Below are positions 1 through 7,368 of a stretch of DNA of 25,643 nucleotides, piece by piece. The notes below the pieces were generated by a model. It was given only the letters and a program-made list of their open reading frames with translations. It was not told the origin of the DNA and made no database searches. Position 1 is the first letter of the stretch, and every line of letters starts with the position of its first letter. Source of the DNA: an uncultured Phascolarctobacterium sp. (GTDB taxonomy: Bacteria; Bacillota; Negativicutes; Acidaminococcales; Acidaminococcaceae); assembly GCF_905212365.1 (NCBI RefSeq), contig NZ_CAJMEH010000025.1:1-25643 (forward strand). Reading direction: 5' to 3'. Position numbers and translations under genes: made by a program.

Positions 1-1
1 G

Positions 2-49
2 ACCACAGTAACTGACAAAGGGGCGACCACACCACAGAAAATGACAAAG
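2..49. repeat. Two imperfect direct repeats of 19 bp at the window edge
   Basis: Positions 2-20 and 31-49 share 17 of 19 bases (ACCACAG, four variable bases, then TGACAAAG) with a 29-bp period. The period is not a multiple of three, so this is not a coding repeat. The stretch lies just outside the terminator that follows leuA and may be the end of a longer array or of a neighbouring intergenic region cut off by the window. Function unknown. Confidence 0.5.
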
Positions 50-60
50 TACTTATTAAA

Positions 61-84
61 AAGGGACGGCCGCGGCCGTCCCTT
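61..84. terminator. Bidirectional intrinsic terminator after leuA
   Basis: A perfect 24-base palindrome (arms AAGGGACGGCC and GGCCGTCCCTT with GC at the centre) is flanked by T-rich sequence on both sides: GATTTTTT on the plus strand and TTTAATAA on the minus strand, where the stem itself ends in TT. It lies about 50 bases past the leuA stop and should end leuA transcription. It can also stop any plus-strand gene entering from the left. Confidence 0.8.
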
Positions 85-131
85 GATTTTTTAAGCTTTA
101 ACTTGCCTGCATCTAGCATTGCGTATATTTT

Positions 132-1811
132 TTATTTTTCGGCTCGGTTGATGGCGCAGATGATGCCCAGCAGCGCCGCCACGTTAATATTGGAATGAAT
201 GCCGGCGCCGAAGATATGCTCGCTGTTCGGCTTCCTCAGCTCGATATAGCAAATGCCCAGCGCGTCGCTGCCGCGGGAAATAGCGTGCTCATGGTAATTG
301 ACGAAGCCGTAGCCGGTAACGCCCACGCCCGCCAACGCCTGGAAGAAGGAGTCGATGGGGCCGTTGCCCACGCCGACAATGTGGCGTTCCTGCCCGTTAA
401 TGCTCACAGCGCCTTCAAAGCGGCTGTGCACGCTGCCGTCAGGCTCGTGCAATTCTGTGAAACGGTGACGCAGGAGCATATATTTGCCGACACGGTCGAG
501 ATATTCCTTTTGGAACAAATCCACAATCTGCTGGCTGCTCAGCTCGTCGCCGTAAGCGTCGGCCGCCGCCTTCACGATATTGCCGAATTCGGGATGCATT
601 TCCTTGGGCAGATTATAGCCCACGGCATGCTGCAGCACGAAGGCCGCACCGCCCTTGCCGGACTGGCTGTTAATGCGGATAACGGGCTCGTATTCGCGGT
701 TCAAATCGGCAGGATTGATGGGCAAATAGGGAACCTCCCAATATTCCGTGCCGCTGTTCTTCATAAATTCGTAGCCCTTGCGGATAGCGTCCTGATGCGA
801 GCCGGAAAAAGCGGTGAAGGCCAGCTCGCCGGCGTAGGGCTGACGCTCGGGCACGTGCATTTTAGTGCATTCCTCATATACCTTTTTGATATCCAGAATA
901 TGCGAGAAATCCAGCTGCGGGTCCACGCCCTGGGTGAACATATTCAGCGCCACGGTCACGATATCCAGATTGCCGGTGCGCTCGCCGTTGCCGAACAGTG
1001 TGCCTTCGATGCGGTCTGCGCCCGCCATCAAAGCCAGCTCGGCCGAGGCCACGCCGGTGCCGCGGTCGTTGTGCGGATGCACGCTGATGATGGCCGCTTC
1101 ACGATTATGCATATGGCGACAGAAGTATTCAATCTGGTCGGCATAGGTATTGGGCGTGCACATTTCCACCGTCGACGGCAGATTGAGAATAATGGGATTT
1201 TCCTTAGTCGCGCCCATCTCCCGCATTACCGCTTCGCAGATAGCAATGGAAAAATCAATTTCCGTACCTGTGAAGCTTTCGGGTGAATATTCGTAGCGGA
1301 TGTTCATACCGCTGCGGGCCACTTCTTCCTCCGTCAGCTGGCGAATCAAGCGCGCGCCCTGCACGGCGATTTCCGTAATGCCGTCCATATCCTTGCCGAA
1401 TACCACCTTGCGCTGCAAGGTCGAAGTAGAATTATAAAAATGGATAATGACGTTTTTCGCGCCGCGCACCGCTTCAAAGGTTTTGCGGATCAGCTCCTCG
1501 CGGGCCTGCACCAGCACCTGCACCGTTACGTCGTCAGGAATGTGATTGCCTTCGATTAAAGTGCGCAGGATTTCGTATTCCGTTTCGGAAGCGGAAGGAA
1601 AGCCCACCTCAATTTCCTTAAAGCCCACGTCCACCAGCGTGTGGAAAAATTTCAGCTTTTCGTCAATGCCCATGGGCGTTACTAAAGCCTGATTGCCGTC
1701 GCGCAAATCCACGCTGCACCAAACCGGCGCTTTATCGATTATTTTTTCCGGCCATTGACGGTCGGGTAAGGAAACTCGTTGAAAGGGTACGTATTTTTTT
1801 TCTTGCTGCAT
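132..1811 (-). CDS. leuA: 2-isopropylmalate synthase (LeuA2 type)
   Basis: First committed step of leucine synthesis: acetyl-CoA plus 2-ketoisovalerate gives 2-isopropylmalate, in the cytoplasm. The 559-residue protein has the HMGL-like TIM barrel with the metal/substrate motif (VDLRDGNQAL near the N-terminus), the HPHNDRGTG motif and the GNGERTGN motif. A C-terminal LeuA regulatory domain, expected to bind leucine for feedback control, begins roughly at residue 430. Length and N-terminus (KAPVWCSVDLRDGNQ) fit the long LeuA form common in actinobacteria and some Firmicutes, not the E. coli form. The frame stays open upstream into the T-box, but the real start is the ATG at 1811, with GGAGG (1820-1824) eight bases before it and the leader terminator further upstream. 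It is a single-gene unit here, with a terminator at 61-84. Confidence 0.95.
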   Translation of the reverse strand: MQQEKKYVPFQRVSLPDRQWPEKIIDKAPVWCSVDLRDGNQALVTPMGIDEKLKFFHTLVDVGFKEIEVGFPSASETEYEILRTLIEGNHIPDDVTVQVLVQAREELIRKTFEAVRGAKNVIIHFYNSTSTLQRKVVFGKDMDGITEIAVQGARLIRQLTEEEVARSGMNIRYEYSPESFTGTEIDFSIAICEAVMREMGATKENPIILNLPSTVEMCTPNTYADQIEYFCRHMHNREAAIISVHPHNDRGTGVASAELALMAGADRIEGTLFGNGERTGNLDIVTVALNMFTQGVDPQLDFSHILDIKKVYEECTKMHVPERQPYAGELAFTAFSGSHQDAIRKGYEFMKNSGTEYWEVPYLPINPADLNREYEPVIRINSQSGKGGAAFVLQHAVGYNLPKEMHPEFGNIVKAAADAYGDELSSQQIVDLFQKEYLDRVGKYMLLRHRFTELHEPDGSVHSRFEGAVSINGQERHIVGVGNGPIDSFFQALAGVGVTGYGFVNYHEHAISRGSDALGICYIELRKPNSEHIFGAGIHSNINVAALLGIICAINRAEK

Positions 1812-1834
1812 GCTGTATTCCTCCAATAAAATAA

Positions 1835-2095
1835 CCCGCCCCATAGTTTTAATAACTAGGGGCGGGGAAAAATCCACGCTGTACCACCCTATTTCAGCCG
1901 CCGCAGCAGCCCTCTCAGCCTCCAACAAGGCCTTTGCCTGTAACGTGACCACACGTCCTTCCCTACATATCAGGAAGGCAACTCCGGGATCAGTATACAT
2001 ATAATTACCGGCGCCGCCTTGCACCAACCAGCGGCTCTCTGAGGCCCTTCATTATATCTTCTTCCCTTCCTCGTCTTTTAGGGGCGATATATAGT
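1835..2095 (-). promoter_or_regulatory. T-box leader controlling leuA, probable leucine CUG specifier
   Basis: On the minus strand the conserved T-box AGGGTGGTACAGCG (complement of 1877-1890) precedes a GC-rich terminator with arms CCCGCCCC and GGGGCGGG (1859-1866 and 1835-1842) followed by TTATTTT. Upstream, the stem I region has the usual AGAGAGCC and GGTTGGTGC distal elements, and a CCTTCC/GGAAGG hairpin follows as a likely stem III. Pairing ATATAAT with ATTATAT and GGGA with TCCC leaves a loop containing CTG followed by A (CTG complement at 1991-1993), a leucine codon in the expected specifier position. Uncharged tRNA-Leu would then stabilise the antiterminator and switch leuA on. The T-box is certain; the specifier comes from hand folding. 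Confidence 0.92.
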
Positions 2096-2106
2096 TGTTG
2101 AAAAAC

Positions 2107-2136
2107 ATTATACTAATTCAGTAAAATAGTTGTCAA
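2107..2136 (-). promoter_or_regulatory. leuA promoter
   Basis: The minus strand carries a perfect -35 TTGACA (complement of 2131-2136) and a perfect -10 TATAAT (complement of 2107-2112), 18 bases apart, just upstream of the T-box leader. Transcription should start near 2100. Confidence 0.85.
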
Positions 2137-2188
2137 CTGCCGCACGTTTTTATTTTTTCTGCGCCGCAGAACTGTTAATATTGAAACA

Positions 2189-2221
2189 AAGTGCAGGTCA
2201 GCCATCAGACTGCCTGCACTT
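2189..2221 (-). terminator. Terminator of the pur-guaB operon
   Basis: In the minus-strand RNA, arms AAGUGCAGG and CCUGCACUU pair, and an inner CAGUC/GGCUG segment extends the stem to 14 pairs with one bulged A. The tail UUUGUUUC is only moderately U-rich. It begins right after the guaB stop, which suits the end of the purine operon. Confidence 0.75.
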
Positions 2222-2229
2222 AAATTGTA

Positions 2230-3741
2230 TTATTTAGGATAGCTGCTGTTAGTATTTTCTTTCAGCAGTACGTCGTGAGCGCCGCCCTCAACCAAAGAGG
2301 TTGCCGATACCAGAGTCAGCTTGGCCTTAGCCTGCAGCTCGGGAATATTCAGCGCGCCACAGTTGCACATAGTGGAGCGAATCTTGGACAAGGTCAGGTT
2401 GACGTTATCCTTCAGGCTGCCTGCATAGGGAACGTAGGAATCTACGCCCTCTTCAAAGGACAGCTTGGCTGCGCCGCCCATATCGTAGCGCTGCCAGTTG
2501 CGGGCGCGCGCAGAGCCTTCGCCCCAGTATTCCTTCATGTAGGTGCCATTGATATTTACCTTGTTGGTCGGGCTTTCGTCGAAGCGGGCGAAATAACGGC
2601 CCAGCATCATAAAGTCAGCGCCCATAGCCAAAGCCAGGGTCATATGGTAATCGTAAACGATACCGCCGTCGGAGCATACGGGAACGTAAACGCCGGTTTC
2701 CTTATAATATTCATCGCGGGCCTTGCAAACCTCAATCAAAGCCGTTGCCTGGCCGCGGCCAATGCCCTTTTGCTCGCGGGTGATGCAGATAGAGCCGCCG
2801 CCGATGCCGACCTTAACAAAGTCTGCGCCTGCTTCCGCCAGGAAGCGGAAACCGTCAGCGTCTACGACGTTGCCTGCGCCAACCTTAACGCTGTCGCCGT
2901 AATGCGCGCGAATCCAGTCCAGCGTCAGCTTCTGCCAGGCGCTGTAGCCCTCGGAAGAGTCGATGCACAGTACGTCCACGCCTGCGTCCACCAAAGCCGG
3001 TACGCGCTCGGCGTAGTCGCGGGTGTTAATGCCTGCGCCGACGATATGGCGTTTCTTGCTGTCCAGCAGCTCCAAGGGATATTCCTTGTGCGTAGCGTAA
3101 TCCTTGCGGAAAACCATATACAGCAAACGTCCCTCGTCGTCGACGATGGGCAGAGTATTGAGCTTCTTTTCCCAAATGATATCGTTAGCCTGCTGCAGGG
3201 TGGTATCCTTACCGGCAACAATCATTTGGTCGATAGGAGTCATAAAATCGCGCACCTTGGTAGCGCGGTCCATGCGGCTGGGGCGGTAATCGCGGCTGGT
3301 AACAATGCCCTCCAGCTTACCGTTAACAGTTCCGTCGCTGGTAACGGCTACGGTGGAATGGCCGGTGCGCTCCTTCAAAGCCAAAATATCGGCCAGAGTG
3401 CTGTCAGGACGAATGTTGGAATCGCTGCTGACAAAGCCTGCGCGGTGAGCCTTAACGCGGGCTACCATAGCGGCCTCGTCTTCGATGGACTGAGAGCCAT
3501 AAATAAAGGAAATGCCGCCCTCCTTAGACAGAGCGATAGCCAGCTTCTCGCCGGATACGGCCTGCATAATTGCGGATACCATGGGGATGTTCATGGTAAT
3601 AGCGGGCTCTTCGCCTTTTTTGAATTTAACCAGCGGCGTGCGCAGGTCAACATTAGTCGGAATGCATTTTTCAGAGGAATAACCGGGAACTAACAGATAC
3701 TCGCTAAAAGTATGAGCAGGTTCATCGTAATAAAAAGCCAT
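2230..3741 (-). CDS. guaB: IMP dehydrogenase, Tritrichomonas-like form
   Basis: Oxidises IMP to XMP with NAD+, the first dedicated step to GMP. The 503-residue protein has a TIM barrel interrupted by a CBS pair at about residues 107-220. The catalytic loop GIGGGSICITR carries Cys319. Other visible sites are Asp261 (CIDSSEG), Asp358 (CSDGG), Arg382 (GRYFARF) and Arg418-Tyr419 (NWQRYD) on the flap. Length and all these residue numbers equal those I recall for the protozoan T. foetus enzyme, and the loop differs from the usual bacterial GxGSICTTR form. It is the last gene of the purine operon, 39 bases after purD, with no promoter visible in the gap, so IMP synthesis and its use for GMP are probably co-expressed. 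The start ATG has AAAGGATGAT upstream. Confidence 0.95.
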   Translation of the reverse strand: MAFYYDEPAHTFSEYLLVPGYSSEKCIPTNVDLRTPLVKFKKGEEPAITMNIPMVSAIMQAVSGEKLAIALSKEGGISFIYGSQSIEDEAAMVARVKAHRAGFVSSDSNIRPDSTLADILALKERTGHSTVAVTSDGTVNGKLEGIVTSRDYRPSRMDRATKVRDFMTPIDQMIVAGKDTTLQQANDIIWEKKLNTLPIVDDEGRLLYMVFRKDYATHKEYPLELLDSKKRHIVGAGINTRDYAERVPALVDAGVDVLCIDSSEGYSAWQKLTLDWIRAHYGDSVKVGAGNVVDADGFRFLAEAGADFVKVGIGGGSICITREQKGIGRGQATALIEVCKARDEYYKETGVYVPVCSDGGIVYDYHMTLALAMGADFMMLGRYFARFDESPTNKVNINGTYMKEYWGEGSARARNWQRYDMGGAAKLSFEEGVDSYVPYAGSLKDNVNLTLSKIRSTMCNCGALNIPELQAKAKLTLVSATSLVEGGAHDVLLKENTNSSYPK

Positions 3742-3780
3742 TCTTTCATCATCCTTTGCTAAAAATTTATTTTATCTATT

Positions 3781-5058
3781 TTACCTCTTTAACGCTCTCC
3801 ACGCAATATCTTTCCGGCAAAAAGCTTTATCAAATTTAATTTTTTCTACGGCGCTGTAAGCGCGGTCGCGAGCTGCCTTAATCGAAGAGTCCACAGCTGT
3901 AACGCCCAAAACGCGTCCGCCTGCCGTAACGACGCTGCCATTTTCGTATTTCGTTCCGGCGTGGAACACAACTACGTTTTTATCGTTGGCCGCAGCCTCC
4001 AAACCGGTAATATCCTTGCCCTTTTCGTAGCTTTCGGGATAACCGCCGCTGGCCATAACCACGCACACGGCAGCCTTATCGTGCCAGCCCACGTCAGCCT
4101 TATCCAGAGTTCCGGTAGCGCAGGCCAGCATAATGTCGGCCAAATCGCCGTCCAACAGCGGCAAAACCACCTGGGTTTCCGGGTCGCCGAAGCGGCAGTT
4201 AAATTCCACAACCTTCACGCTGTCGCCCTTAATCATCAGACCGGCGTACAGGCAGCCCTGATAAGGCATACCCTCCGCAGCCATAGCCTCGACCACAGGC
4301 TTTAAAATGCGCTCCGTAGCCTTCAAGCGCAGAATGTCCGTCATAACCGGAGCTGGCGCATAAGTTCCCATGCCGCCGGTGTTGGGGCCCTCGTCGCCGT
4401 CGAAAACGCGCTTATGATCCTGCGCGGCGATCATGGGCACTACGGTTTTGCCGTCTGTGAAGGCCAGCAGCGACGCTTCCTCGCCCTCCATATATTCTTC
4501 CAGCACCAGGCGAGCGCCAGCATTGCCGAATTTATGGTCGCCCATCATTTCGTCGATAGCAGCCAGCGCATCTTCCTTCGTCATGGCCACCACAACGCCC
4601 TTGCCGGCCGCCAAACCGTCGGCCTTAACCACGATGGGCGCGCCCTTTTCCTCAACATAGGCTTTCGCAGTTGCAATATCCTCGCACACCTTGAAGAAAG
4701 CCGTGGGAATATTATATTTCGCCATCAGCTCCTTGGAAAAGGCTTTGGAGCCTTCCAGCTGCGCCGCCGCTTTGGAAGGGCCGAACACCGGCAGTCCGCG
4801 GCGCTTAAACACGTCAGCCAAGCCTGCTACCAGCGGCGCCTCCGGGCCTACGACGGTTAAATCGATGCTTTTTTCTTCGGCATAATCCGCTACGCCTTCC
4901 AAATCGTCAATATTGATGCTGATACATTCGCACTTTTTCAGCTGCGCAATGCCGGGGTTGCCCGGAGCCGCATACAGCTTTTCCACCTTGGGGCTTTGAG
5001 CCAGCTTCCACGCCAGCGCATGCTCGCGGCCGCCGCCGCCAATCAATAAAATACGCAT
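3781..5058 (-). CDS. purD: Phosphoribosylamine-glycine ligase (GAR synthetase)
   Basis: Joins glycine to 5-phosphoribosylamine with ATP to form GAR, the second step of purine synthesis. The 425-residue length is normal for the family. The N-terminus MRILLIGGGGREHALAWKL is the family hallmark. An ATP-grasp region runs from about residue 100 to 300, with VVKADGLAAGKGVVVA and the metal-binding EFNCRFGDPETQ motif, and a C-terminal PurD domain follows. It lies between purH and guaB in the operon (20 and 39 base gaps), with GAGGTAAGGAT just before the ATG. Confidence 0.96.
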   Translation of the reverse strand: MRILLIGGGGREHALAWKLAQSPKVEKLYAAPGNPGIAQLKKCECISINIDDLEGVADYAEEKSIDLTVVGPEAPLVAGLADVFKRRGLPVFGPSKAAAQLEGSKAFSKELMAKYNIPTAFFKVCEDIATAKAYVEEKGAPIVVKADGLAAGKGVVVAMTKEDALAAIDEMMGDHKFGNAGARLVLEEYMEGEEASLLAFTDGKTVVPMIAAQDHKRVFDGDEGPNTGGMGTYAPAPVMTDILRLKATERILKPVVEAMAAEGMPYQGCLYAGLMIKGDSVKVVEFNCRFGDPETQVVLPLLDGDLADIMLACATGTLDKADVGWHDKAAVCVVMASGGYPESYEKGKDITGLEAAANDKNVVVFHAGTKYENGSVVTAGGRVLGVTAVDSSIKAARDRAYSAVEKIKFDKAFCRKDIAWRALKR

Positions 5059-5078
5059 ATCCTTACCTCGCTATCGCC

Positions 5079-5672
5079 TTACTCAGCCAGCTGCTTACGC
5101 AGATATTCGCTGATCATCGCATCGTATTCGGCAGTATGGGAAAACGCCTCCAGCGCCAGCTCCTTGCGGGTGCGGGCGTCCACGTCGCCGTCCTTGCGCA
5201 GCATTTCCATCAGTCCGGCATAACGGCTGGGATAGGTCACGATAACCACGTCCTTGAAGTTTTTAGCGGAAGCGCGCACCATGGCCGGGCCGCCGATATC
5301 GATATTTTCAATAGCCTCCGCCTCGGTCACGCCGGGCTTGGCCACGGTTTCACGGAAGGGATACAGATTTACTACCACCAAATCGATGGGCGTAATATCA
5401 TGCTCGGCCAAAGCCTTCATGTGTTCGGGATTGCTGCGGACTGCCAGAATAGCGCCGTGAATTTTGGGGTTCAGAGTTTTCACGCGGCCGTCCATAATTT
5501 CCGGAAAGCCGGTCACGTCGCTGACATAGGTTACGGGAATACCCGCATCCTTAATCGCCTTCATCGTGCCGCCGGTGGAAATAATTTCCACGCCGTTATC
5601 GCTTAAAAATTGTGCCAGCTCCACGATGCCGGTCTTATCGGAAACGCTTAATAATGCTCTTTTAATCTTCAT
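5079..5672 (-). CDS. purH: IMP cyclohydrolase domain protein (stand-alone half of PurH)
   Basis: Closes FAICAR to IMP, the final step of purine synthesis. The 197-residue protein covers only the MGS-like cyclohydrolase domain: RALLSVSDKTGIVELA, STGGT, DGRVKTLNPKIHG and NIDIGGPAMVRASAKN are all present. Most bacterial PurH proteins are about 510 residues, with an AICAR transformylase domain after this one. Here a clean TAA stop ends the protein just after TAEYDAMISEYL, the normal domain border, and purD starts 20 bases later. No transformylase fragment remains in any frame, so this looks like a true single-domain enzyme, not a recent frameshift. The transformylase must be encoded elsewhere, perhaps by a separate gene as I believe occurs in Negativicutes. 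Confidence 0.93.
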   Translation of the reverse strand: MKIKRALLSVSDKTGIVELAQFLSDNGVEIISTGGTMKAIKDAGIPVTYVSDVTGFPEIMDGRVKTLNPKIHGAILAVRSNPEHMKALAEHDITPIDLVVVNLYPFRETVAKPGVTEAEAIENIDIGGPAMVRASAKNFKDVVIVTYPSRYAGLMEMLRKDGDVDARTRKELALEAFSHTAEYDAMISEYLRKQLAE

Positions 5673-5689
5673 GCTTGCACCTCTATTCT

Positions 5690-6295
5690 TTATGCCAAAA
5701 CCTTAACCTTGCGTCCGTCGATTTGCAGCTTATCTTCCGCCCACAGCTTCAGCGCCTCCGGCATAGCGATATGCTCCTGCACCAAAATGCGGTCGGCCAG
5801 CGTGTCCTCCGTATCGTCGTCCAAAACGGGGACAACCTTCTGTAAAATTATCGGACCGCTGTCCGTGCCCTCGTCCACGAAATGCACGGTGCAGCCAGAA
5901 AATTTCACGCCGTAAGCCACCGCCTGTCCCTGGCCATGCAGTCCAGGGAAGCTAGGCAGCAGCGCGGGATGAATATTGATAATCTTATGATGCCATTTAT
6001 TGACAAAAGCGCCGCTTAAAATGCGCATAAAGCCTGCCAACACCACCAGCTCGCAGCCTGCCGCCGTTAAAGCGTCGTTAATCTTCGCTTCAAATTCCTC
6101 TTTGGAAGCGCAGCCCTTACGCTCCACCGCTACGGTTTTAATGCCGGCCTTCGCCGCACGCTCCAGCGCGAAAGCGTCTGGCTTATCGCTGACGACTACC
6201 GCGATTTCCAAGGGCAGATAGCCGTCGGCAATGCGGTCCATAATGGCCTGTAAATTACTGCCGCGCCCGCTGACTAATACGCCGATCTTACGCAC
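5690..6295 (-). CDS. purN: Phosphoribosylglycinamide formyltransferase (GART)
   Basis: Transfers a formyl group from 10-formyl-THF to GAR, giving FGAR. The 201-residue protein is of normal length. Visible hallmarks are VLVSGRGSNLQAI at the N-terminus (phosphate binding), LAGFMRILS, and the catalytic INIHPALLPSFPG (Asn and His), followed by G-CTVHFVDEGTDSGPI with the catalytic Asp. The start is GTG at 6295, overlapping the purM stop by 8 bases (GTGCGTAA), which implies translational coupling. AAGGGCGG lies inside the end of purM. Confidence 0.96.
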   Translation of the reverse strand: MRKIGVLVSGRGSNLQAIMDRIADGYLPLEIAVVVSDKPDAFALERAAKAGIKTVAVERKGCASKEEFEAKINDALTAAGCELVVLAGFMRILSGAFVNKWHHKIINIHPALLPSFPGLHGQGQAVAYGVKFSGCTVHFVDEGTDSGPIILQKVVPVLDDDTEDTLADRILVQEHIAMPEALKLWAEDKLQIDGRKVKVLA

Positions 6296-7349
6296 CGAAA
6301 ACGCCGCCCTTCATCACAGTCTTTTGGCTGCCGGGCACAATTTTGCCCAGCTCGTAGAATACCTCGCCTACTTCCGTCAAATGTGCGCGCACCGCGTCGG
6401 CCTCCGCCGGGTCAACTACCAGCACCATGCCCACGCCCATATTAAAGGTGCGGTACATTTCCGCCCAAGGCACATTGCCCCATTCCTGCAATTTTTTAAA
6501 TACCACGGGCACTTCCCAAGCCTCAGCGTTCACCTCGGCGTCGCAGTCCGCAGGCAGAATGCGGGGAATATTATCATAGAAGCCGCCGCCGGTAATATGC
6601 ACCATAGCGTGCAAATCAAATTTTTCAATCAAGGGCAGGCAGGTCTTGGGATACAGGCGCGTAGGCGTCAGCAGCTTTTCGCCCAAGGTGCAGTCAAAGT
6701 CCGCAATCGGAGTATCCATATCGTAGCCCATGGCCTCGAAGCAAATTTTGCGTACCAAGGAGAAGCCGTTGGAATGCACGCCGCTGGAGGGCAGACCCAG
6801 AAGCACGTCGCCGGCCTTAACCTTTTCGCCGGTAATCATCTTGGATTTATCCACCACGCCTACGCAGAAGCCGGCGATATCGTACTCGCCTTTGGCATAA
6901 AAGCCGGCCATCTCCGCAGTTTCGCCGCCAATCAGCGCGCAGCCGCTTTCCTTGCAGGCATTGGCCACGCCTTTAACAATATTGGCAACCTTCTGGGAAT
7001 CCACCTTATCCACGGCAATATAATCCAAGAAGAACAAAGGCTCCGCGCCCTGCACCAGAATATCGTTGACGCACATAGCCACCGCGTCCTGACCGATGGT
7101 ATCGTGCTTGTCGGCCATAAACGCCAGCTTCAGCTTCGTGCCTACGCCGTCGGTGCCGCTTACCAGAACGGGCTCCTTGTACTTGCCGCAGTTCAAAGCG
7201 AACAAGCCGCCGAAGCCGCCTAAATCGCCGATGACCTCGCTGCGATAGGTAGCGCGCACGCTGTCCTTCATCAGCTCTACCGCTTTATTGCCGGCGTCGA
7301 TGTCCACACCGGCGTCAGCGTAGGTAAGTTGTTTCTTTTCTTCGCTCAT
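6288..7349 (-). CDS. purM: Phosphoribosylformylglycinamidine cyclo-ligase (AIR synthetase)
   Basis: ATP-dependent closure of FGAM to AIR. The 353-residue protein starts YADAGVDIDAGNKAVELMK and contains LVSGTDGVGTKLKLAF, the conserved ATP/substrate loop, then VNDILVQGAEPLFFLDYIA and GGETAEMAGFY, all typical of PurM. The C-terminal half has HITGGGFYDNIPRILP. A strong GGGAGG lies before the ATG, 19 bases after the purF stop. It overlaps purN by 8 bases. The enzyme making its substrate (PurL/PurQ/PurS) is not in this window. Confidence 0.96.
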   Translation of the reverse strand: MSEEKKQLTYADAGVDIDAGNKAVELMKDSVRATYRSEVIGDLGGFGGLFALNCGKYKEPVLVSGTDGVGTKLKLAFMADKHDTIGQDAVAMCVNDILVQGAEPLFFLDYIAVDKVDSQKVANIVKGVANACKESGCALIGGETAEMAGFYAKGEYDIAGFCVGVVDKSKMITGEKVKAGDVLLGLPSSGVHSNGFSLVRKICFEAMGYDMDTPIADFDCTLGEKLLTPTRLYPKTCLPLIEKFDLHAMVHITGGGFYDNIPRILPADCDAEVNAEAWEVPVVFKKLQEWGNVPWAEMYRTFNMGVGMVLVVDPAEADAVRAHLTEVGEVFYELGKIVPGSQKTVMKGGVFGA

Positions 7350-7368
7350 GATTGGCCTCCCAATTTAT

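Noticed and set aside
1..60. CRISPR array end
   Set aside because: The 19-bp repeats recur every 29 bp, leaving only ten bases between them, too short for spacers.
195..1286. Long plus-strand open frame opposite leuA (363 residues)
   Set aside because: Low-complexity Ala/His/Val-rich translation with no family match, fully antisense to leuA. Similar long frames lie opposite guaB, purM, purF, dctP and the FrhB-like gene and are explained by GC-rich codon use.
1812..2027. N-terminal extension of the leuA frame starting at 2027
   Set aside because: It runs through the T-box and leader terminator. The ribosome site and normal LeuA N-terminus put the start at 1811.
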